A stretch of 64,000 bases of DNA, from contig CAZTOW010000023.1 in NCBI GenBank assembly GCA_964615375.1, forward strand, positions 62,001 through 126,000, in the 5' to 3' direction. Each line of letters opens with the position of its first letter. Within the stretch, counting starts at the first letter, position 1. The position numbers and the translations under genes were made by a program. Origin of the DNA: CAZKWG01 sp964615375. GTDB lineage: Bacteria > Myxococcota_A > UBA796 > CAZKWG01. Shown here in pieces: positions 15,272 to 21,700 of the stretch. A model generated the notes under the pieces. That model saw only the letters and a program-made list of their open reading frames with translations. It searched no databases and was not told the origin of the DNA.

Positions 15272-16627
15272 TTATTTTGTGGGTAAGGTCCTGTAGAACC
15301 TCCCCATCGCCAGCGCGAGGTCGATCGCCGCCAGGTCCCGGTTCGCCCGCTCCTGGAGCGTCGCCATCTCCGCGGCCAGCAGGCCCAGGCGCGCGTCGTC
15401 CACGTCCAGCCAGGTCACGCCGCCGTGCTGGAGGGCGATCTCGGCCAGGCGCAGGTTCTCGGTGGCCAGCGCCCGCTCCCGCTCGGCGCTGGTCAGGGCG
15501 GCGCTGGCCCGCTGGTGGCGCTCCCAGGCGGTGCGCACCCCGGTCTCGGCGTCCAGGCTGGCCTGGCGGGCCAGCAGATCGGCCTGGCGGGCCTGGCTCT
15601 GCGCCTCACGGGCCTGCCCGATGCGCGCGCCGCCGTCCCACAGCAGCCACTTGCCCTCGAAGACCACCATCCACATGGTCTTGTCGTCGGTGAAGCCCGT
15701 GTTCTCCGTGTAGACCCAGGTGTAGCGCCCGTTCAGCGTGGGCAGCCAGGTGAGCTGGCGCGCGGTGACCGCCAGATCGGCCGCCCGCGCCTGATCCAGC
15801 GCGCTCTCGATGGCCGGGTGCCCCTCGTGCGCGGCCTCCAGGGCCTCCTCCAGCGAGGCGGGCACGCCCACCGGGGTCTCCGGGAGGCTCACCTCCACCG
15901 TCGTCGGCAGCCCGGTCAGGCTGGCGAAGGCCTGCCCGGCCATCACCACGCCCTCCTCCGCGCTCTTGAGGTCGCGCTCGGCCCGGGCCACCGCCAGCTC
16001 CGCCTGGAGCCGCGCCCGCTCGGGGGCCAGGCCCAGGTCCACCTGCTGGTCCACCAGCTTCTCGTGGCTGCGCGCCGCGTCCACGGCCTTGGACGCCAGC
16101 TCCCGCATCCCGCGAGCCACCGCCAGCCCGTAGTAGGCCTTCGCCGCCCCCGCCCGCACCTGCTGGCGGGCGGACTCCACGCTGCTCTGGGCCGAGTCCA
16201 CGTTGTAGAAGGCCCCGCGCAGCAGCGGCAGGCTGGACGCGTCGAAGAGGGGCTGGCTGATGGTCGCGTCGGCCCCCCAGGCCGTCTTCTGCTGCAGCGT
16301 GATGGGCTGGCTCTCCAGGCCCAGCAGCTCCTTGTACTCGTCGGGGATCGACTCGGTGAAGTCGACGGTGATCTCCTTGTCGTTGATCGTGTACGAGCCG
16401 TTGGCGATCACCTTCGGCGAGATGAGCGCGAAGGCCTGGCTGCGCAGCGCGCGCGCCTGGATCTCCTGCTCGCGGGCGAGCCCGAGGCCGGTGCTGTTCT
16501 GCTCGGCGGCGGAGAGCGCCTCCTCCAGGCTGAGGGCGCTCGCCGGGAGCGGCGCCAGCGCGAGGAGCAGGGCGGCCAGGGGGCGGCCGATGAAGGAGAG
16601 GAGCGTGTGGGGGGGGCGCTGCGTCAC
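15272..16627 (-). CDS. TolC-like outer-membrane efflux protein, C-terminus altered by transposon
   Basis: This 451-residue protein has a signal peptide (LLALAPLPASALS, cleavage near residue 31) and the two-fold repeat of TolC/OEP proteins. LSLEEALSAAEQNSTGLGLA starts the first half and SLEEALEAAHEGHPAI the second, each with long Ala/Gln/Arg-rich helices. It would form the trimeric outer-membrane exit channel of a type I or RND export system; no inner-membrane partner is in this window. The final residues YRTLPTK and the TAA stop are encoded by the transposon. Deleting the element gives GRF followed by TAG, so the original protein was about seven residues shorter. The channel is probably still functional. 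Confidence 0.88.
   Translation of the reverse strand: MTQRPPHTLLSFIGRPLAALLLALAPLPASALSLEEALSAAEQNSTGLGLAREQEIQARALRSQAFALISPKVIANGSYTINDKEITVDFTESIPDEYKELLGLESQPITLQQKTAWGADATISQPLFDASSLPLLRGAFYNVDSAQSSVESARQQVRAGAAKAYYGLAVARGMRELASKAVDAARSHEKLVDQQVDLGLAPERARLQAELAVARAERDLKSAEEGVVMAGQAFASLTGLPTTVEVSLPETPVGVPASLEEALEAAHEGHPAIESALDQARAADLAVTARQLTWLPTLNGRYTWVYTENTGFTDDKTMWMVVFEGKWLLWDGGARIGQAREAQSQARQADLLARQASLDAETGVRTAWERHQRASAALTSAERERALATENLRLAEIALQHGGVTWLDVDDARLGLLAAEMATLQERANRDLAAIDLALAMGRFYRTLPTK
15280..15301. repeat. Right transposon end: 14-bp TIR plus 8-bp target duplication
   Basis: TGGGTAAGGTCCTG (15280-15293) is the inverted partner of 11316-11329, followed by the target copy TAGAACCT (15294-15301). 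The TIR lies inside the reading frame of the tolC-like gene and supplies its present last codons and stop. Confidence 0.9.
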
Positions 16628-16733
16628 GGTGGACCTCGGCCCAAGAGGCTATCCGAGAGGCGGGCCGCCCGCCCGTGCCGGCTGTCTGGCGGAGCCCCCC
16701 CGCGTCCGCTACGATGTGCCTCGGAGTGCCACG

Positions 16734-18794
16734 ATGCCGGGTTTCGGATGGCTGCACCTCACCGACCTGCACGCCCCCGGCGTCGGCGGCTTCCGCACGC
16801 TCTGGCCGAACGTGGAGGAGCAGCTCTACGAGGACCTGGGGCGCATGCACGACCGCTCGGGGCCCTGGGATCTGGTGCTGTTCACCGGTGATCTGACGCA
16901 GCGCGGCTCGGCCTCCGAGTTCGCCGCCCTCGACGAGCTGCTCGGCGCCCTCTGGGAGCACCTGCGCGCGCTCGGCTCCGACCCCGCCCTCTTCGCCGTC
17001 CCCGGCAACCACGACCTGGCCCGCCCCGACCCGCGCCGCCCCGAGGTGCGCCTGCTGGCCCGCTGGGAGGACAACCCGGACGTGCAGCGCGAGCTCTGGG
17101 CCGACCCGCTGAGCCCCTACCGGCGCCTGCTGGAGGAGAGCTTCTCGGCGTACTCCAGCTGGTCCTCGGCCCCGAAGATCCGGGCGCCGGGCGAGCTGCT
17201 GAGCGGGATGCTGCCCGGGGACCGCAGCGCCGTGCTGGAGAAGGAGGGCGCCCGCCTCGGGCTGCTGGGGCTGAACACAGCCTTCCTCCAGCTCGGGGAC
17301 GGGGCCTGGCAGGGGAGGCTGGCCCTGGACACGGCCCAGTTTCACGCCGCCACGGGCGGGGACGGGGCGCGCTGGGCCCGGGGCTGCGACGCCGCCCTCC
17401 TGCTCACCCACCACGGCCCCCACTGGCTGGACAAGCTCAGCAACGAAGCGCTCAACGGCGAGATCGCGCCCCCCGGTCGCTTCCTGGCCCACCTCTACGG
17501 CCACATGCACGAGCCCGCCGCCCAGCAGCTCGCCGTGGGCGGCGCCCAGCCCTGGCGGCGCTGGCAGGGGGCGAGCCTGTTCGGGCTGGAGGGTTGGGGC
17601 GCCAGCCAGGACCGCAGCCACGGATACAGCGCTGCCCGGCTGGAGATCGACGGCCAGGGCCAGGGGCGGCTGCGCCTCTTCCCCCGCGCCGCGGTCAAGC
17701 ACCAGGCCGGCTTCTGGCACCTCGGCGCCGACCGCAGCTACGTGCTCGAGGACGACGGCGGCACCACCCCCGAGACCGTCCCCCTGCGCCGCCGCCGCCC
17801 CCGGGTGGGCGGGCTCCAGCCCGGCCAGGACATCATCACGCTCCCCATCCCCGAGCCCCCGCTCCCGCCGGAGAGCTGCGAGGCCCTGCTGGCCCTGGCC
17901 GACGGGGTCCACGACGAGGACGTCGAGCGGGTGAGCAAGATGATGGGCCGCGGCGAGTACGTGGCCCTCCTGGCCCCCGCCGGCTTCCGCCTCCCGCTGG
18001 CCATGCGCGCCCTGGCCGAGCGCCTGGCGAAGCGCAAGGACATGGTCGCCTTCCGCGTGACGCCGCTCACCCTCGCCGAGACCATGGACGACTGGCTGGA
18101 CCACCTCCTGCGCGAGCTCGGCGCCCGGGTGGGCGGCCTCCAGGTCAGCGCGCGCGGCAACCGCCTGCTGGCCCTGCTGTACGCGCTCCAGGACGCGGCC
18201 CGGGCGCTCACCGATCGCGGCGCGCGCCTGATGGTGCTGGTCGATCCGGTGGAGAGCTTCGCGGGCGAGCACCGCGAGCGCGTCGTGCGCCTGCTGCAGG
18301 TGCTGGCCCAGCTCTCCGAGGAGCGCACCAACGATCCCAGCCTGGAGAGCGTGGGCGTGGCCATGTCCGGGGGCGAGGAGCTCCAGCGCATCCTGGCCGG
18401 GCGGGTGGTGGTCAGCGCGGACCTGTCCCCGGTGCGGGCCAGCATGCAGACCGTGCTGGGCCCGGTGCTGCCGCCCCAGGGCGCCGACCCCGCCGTCCGC
18501 GCCGTGGTCGAGGCCGTGGGCGGCCACCCCGAGCTGGTGCGCTGGGCGGCCAACCGCGGCGGGCGCTTCCTGGGTCGGCCCGAGGACGAGCTCCCCCTCC
18601 TGGCGCGCCAGGTCGAGCGCTTCCGCGCCGGCCTCTTCCGCGACCAGCTCCAGCGCCTCCTGGCGGGCGAGACCGCCGCCTGGAAGGACCCCGATCCCGC
18701 CCTCCGCTGGAGCGGCTGGCTGCGCCTGGACACCCCCGGCTGGCTGGGCCCCGTGCTGGAGGAGCTCGCGCGAAGGGCGGCGGGCCCCGGATGA
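16734..18794 (+). CDS. Calcineurin-like phosphoesterase fused to a degenerate STAND/AAA-type ATPase
   Basis: This 686-residue cytosolic protein has no signal peptide. Residues 1-270 form a complete metallophosphoesterase: LTDLHAPG, FTGDLTQRG, VPGNHDLARP, LLLTHHGPHW and YGHMHEP supply all metal ligands. The C-terminal half is organised like a STAND/AAA ATPase but with a broken P-loop. EYVALLAPAGFRLPLAM (about residue 405) lacks GKS/T, while LMVLVDPVESF (about 498) resembles Walker B, and GHPELVRWAANRGGRF resembles the sensor region. Its TGA overlaps the next gene's ATG (ATGA), so the two products are made together. I infer a phosphoesterase effector, possibly acting on nucleotides or nucleic acid, controlled by the membrane ATPase next door. 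Confidence 0.8.
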   Translation: MPGFGWLHLTDLHAPGVGGFRTLWPNVEEQLYEDLGRMHDRSGPWDLVLFTGDLTQRGSASEFAALDELLGALWEHLRALGSDPALFAVPGNHDLARPDPRRPEVRLLARWEDNPDVQRELWADPLSPYRRLLEESFSAYSSWSSAPKIRAPGELLSGMLPGDRSAVLEKEGARLGLLGLNTAFLQLGDGAWQGRLALDTAQFHAATGGDGARWARGCDAALLLTHHGPHWLDKLSNEALNGEIAPPGRFLAHLYGHMHEPAAQQLAVGGAQPWRRWQGASLFGLEGWGASQDRSHGYSAARLEIDGQGQGRLRLFPRAAVKHQAGFWHLGADRSYVLEDDGGTTPETVPLRRRRPRVGGLQPGQDIITLPIPEPPLPPESCEALLALADGVHDEDVERVSKMMGRGEYVALLAPAGFRLPLAMRALAERLAKRKDMVAFRVTPLTLAETMDDWLDHLLRELGARVGGLQVSARGNRLLALLYALQDAARALTDRGARLMVLVDPVESFAGEHRERVVRLLQVLAQLSEERTNDPSLESVGVAMSGGEELQRILAGRVVVSADLSPVRASMQTVLGPVLPPQGADPAVRAVVEAVGGHPELVRWAANRGGRFLGRPEDELPLLARQVERFRAGLFRDQLQRLLAGETAAWKDPDPALRWSGWLRLDTPGWLGPVLEELARRAAGPG

Positions 18795-21700
18795 GCGCGC
18801 GCCTCCCCCTCCTCGCGCTGCTCCTCGGCCTCACCGTGCAGGCCGCGAAGGACGTGCGCGAGGTGCTCCGCGCCACCGCCCTGCGCCTCCCCTCCGACCC
18901 CGAGGGCCAGGACCCCTGGGCCGGCGGCCGGGTGGAGGTCTGTTGGAGCGCGCCCGGCGCGGATCCCACCCTGGCCGTGCGCGTCTACGCGGGCTCGCTG
19001 GACGAGCCGATGAGCGCCTGGGAGCCGGTCGCCGGCCCGCTCCTGGGGCGGAGCTGCTGGCGGGGCCCCTGGGAGCCCGACCGCGCCTGGGCCGTGGCGC
19101 CCGTCCGAGACGGGGTGGAGGGCGAGCGGGCGCTGGCCCGGGGCACGGCGCTGCGGGCGCGGTCCCGGGTCCCTGTCGAGGCGCGCCTGGAGGGCGATCA
19201 GGTCACGGCCATCGCCGAGGGCGGGGGACGGCTCTGGTTCGCCACCGACGGCGGCGGGCTCAGCGCCGCGCCGCTCTCCGGCGACCTCGCCCCCTGGGAG
19301 GCGCCCTGGACCACCTGGCGACAGGCCGACGGGCCCGGCGCCGACCGGCTGGGGGCTGTGCTCTACGAGGCCGCCGCCTCCCGCGTGTGGGTGGGGGCGC
19401 GCGGGCGCGTGGCGGCGCTCAACCTCCAGGACGGGACCTGGCGGGCCTACGGCGTCCGCGACGGCCTGCCCGAGGGCCTGATCACCACCCTCCTGGTGCC
19501 CGAGCTCGGATCCGTGGTCGCCGCGGCCGAGGGCGGTCAGATCGTCCAGTTCGATCCTCGCTCCGAGCGCTGGGTGACCCTGGCGGAACTCGAGACGCAG
19601 GATCCTGGCGCCCGCGTGCTGGGCGCGGACGGGGACGGTCGCTTCTGGATCTCGACGTCCGAGGGCCTCCGTTCATTCAACCCGCGCGACGATCGCTGGG
19701 CGCGGCTCGCCTGCCCCGGGCGCGTCACGGCCATGCTGCACGACGCCGCGGGCCAGCTCTGGTTCGGCACCGAGGACGCCGGGCTGATGGTGGTCCGCGA
19801 GGGGCGCTGCGAGCCCGTCTCGGCGCCCCCGGACGGCGCCTGGCCCGCCATCCGCGCCCTCCTGGACGGGGAGCGCGGCCCGCTGGTCGGCGCCGATCGC
19901 GGCCTGCTCCGCTGGGTCAGCGCCGAGGGCCGCTGGGAGAGCGGGGCCTCCGATCCCTCCCTCGCCGGCCTGGCGGGTCTGCCGATCACCGGCCTCCACC
20001 GCGACGAGCGCGGCGCGCTGTGGGTGGCGGTCCGGCACGAGGGCCTGCGGCGCGTGGACCCCGACGGGGCGGTCAGCGCGGCCCGGCCGGCGAGCGTGCT
20101 GCGGGCGGGCCCGGTGGGCGTCGTCATCACCACCAACGGCCAGGTCTGGTTCGGCTCGGAGGGTGGGATCAGCCGGCTCACCCTGGGGACGGGGGCGTGG
20201 AGCTGGTGGCGCTCGCCCAGCGTCGGCGTCACCGGGGGCGTCAGCGCGCTGGCCGTGGGCGGGGCGGGCGAGCTCCAGACCCTCTGGGCGGGGGGCCAGG
20301 GCGCCGTGGCCCGCTTCCTCCCCACCATGGAGCGCTGGGACAGCTTCGCCCTCCCGCGCCCCGAGTCCCGGGTCCTCTCCATCCTCGTGGACGAGCCCGC
20401 CCTCTGGGTGGGCACCGACGCGGGGCTGCTGCGCTTCGATCTGGCCAGCGGCGCCTGGGACGAGCCCTTCCGCGGCGGCTGGCTGGAGCGCGCGCGCGTC
20501 CAGGCCCTCCTGCGGGACAGCGCCGGGGGCCTCTGGGTCGGCACCCCCCAGGGCGCGCTGCGGCTCGAGGCCAGCGAGGGCCTGGAGCTCCTGCCCGCGG
20601 GCGGGGCCCTCAGCGGCCTGGACGTGGCGGCCATCGAGCAGGACGGCAGCGGGGCGCTGTGGTTCTCGTCCACCCGGGGCGATCTGGTCCAGCTCCTCCC
20701 CGCCAGCGGGGACACGCGGCGCGTGCAGCTCGACCCGGGCGACGCGATCACGGGGATGGCGCTGAATTACGACCGGCTGTGGTTCGCCTCGGAGCGGGGC
20801 CTCTCGGTGCGGGAGAGCGCGCGCTTCGACGGGGGCCTCCAGCAGCGGGTCGAGGCGCGCGGCACCCGCGGGGTGGCGGTGGACAGCGGCGGGCGGGTCT
20901 GGCTGGCCACGGCGCGCGGCGCGCTGCGCTGGGACCCGGAGACGGGGATCTCCCGCCGCTATCCGGCGGCCCTCGGCGAGCCCGAGGACGAGGCGCGGGT
21001 GCGGGCCTCGGTCACCGCGGGGGGCGGGCGGGTCTGGCTGGGCACCGAGGCGGGCAGCGTGCTGCTGGTGGACGCCCAGGGCGTCGTCCGCGACCGCCTG
21101 GACGGCGAAGACGGGCTCCCCGGCGCGCCGGTGCGGGCCCTCTACTGGGACGAGGTCGGTGAGCTGTGGATCGGGACGGAGGGGGGCGGGCTCGTGCGCG
21201 TGAAGGTCGCCGCGAGCGGCGTGGGCGCGCCTGAGGCCATGCAGATCTACCGGGCGGCCGACGGGCTGGGGAGCGATCAGGTCCTGGCCCTGACCAGCCG
21301 GGTGTCGGGCGAGCTGAGCGTGCTCACCGACCGCGGCGCCGTCCTCTTCGAGAAGGCCAGCGGCTTCCGGCCCCTCAGCCTGCCCAGCGGGCTGCGGGGC
21401 GCGCTGCGCAGCTTCGCCTGGCGCGGGCTCGACGAGCTGTGGGTGGGCACGGGCGAGGCCGTCGGCTGGCGCGTCCAGCCCTCGGGGCAGGCGCCGATCC
21501 GGGTGCGGGAGCCCGCCCCGGGCGCGAGCTGGGCCACGGGCGTCAACGTCTTCTTCAAGGACCAGGACGGGAACCTCTGGCTCGGGCTGGAGGGCGGCGG
21601 CCTCGGCCGGAAGGGGGAGCAGGGCGTGGAGCCCGTCACGGTGGACGGCGCGGGGCCCGGCCTCGAGGTGCGCGCCATCCGCGAGGCCGCCGGGCGCATC

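Larger units (their letters stand above)
11316..15293. mobile_element. 3,978-bp IS4-type transposon carrying passenger genes
   Basis: The element is defined by 14-bp perfect terminal inverted repeats and an 8-bp direct target duplication. It holds an IS4-family (YREK) transposase, a 163-residue protein, a 75-residue and a 148-residue protein in convergent overlap, and a small lipoprotein, none obviously involved in transposition. The cargo to the right (13900-15250) is clearly less GC-rich than the host DNA. Removing the element plus one target copy rejoins TTCTA with G, restoring a TAG stop for the tolC-like gene, so the insertion is simple and recent enough to be reconstructed. Passenger-carrying IS4 elements are known as a class; this cargo is not one I recognise. 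Confidence 0.88.

Noticed and set aside
16260..16733. Upstream extension of the phosphoesterase frame
   Set aside because: It is antisense to the start of the tolC-like gene and its product has no domain; the conserved motif starts right after the ATG at 16734.
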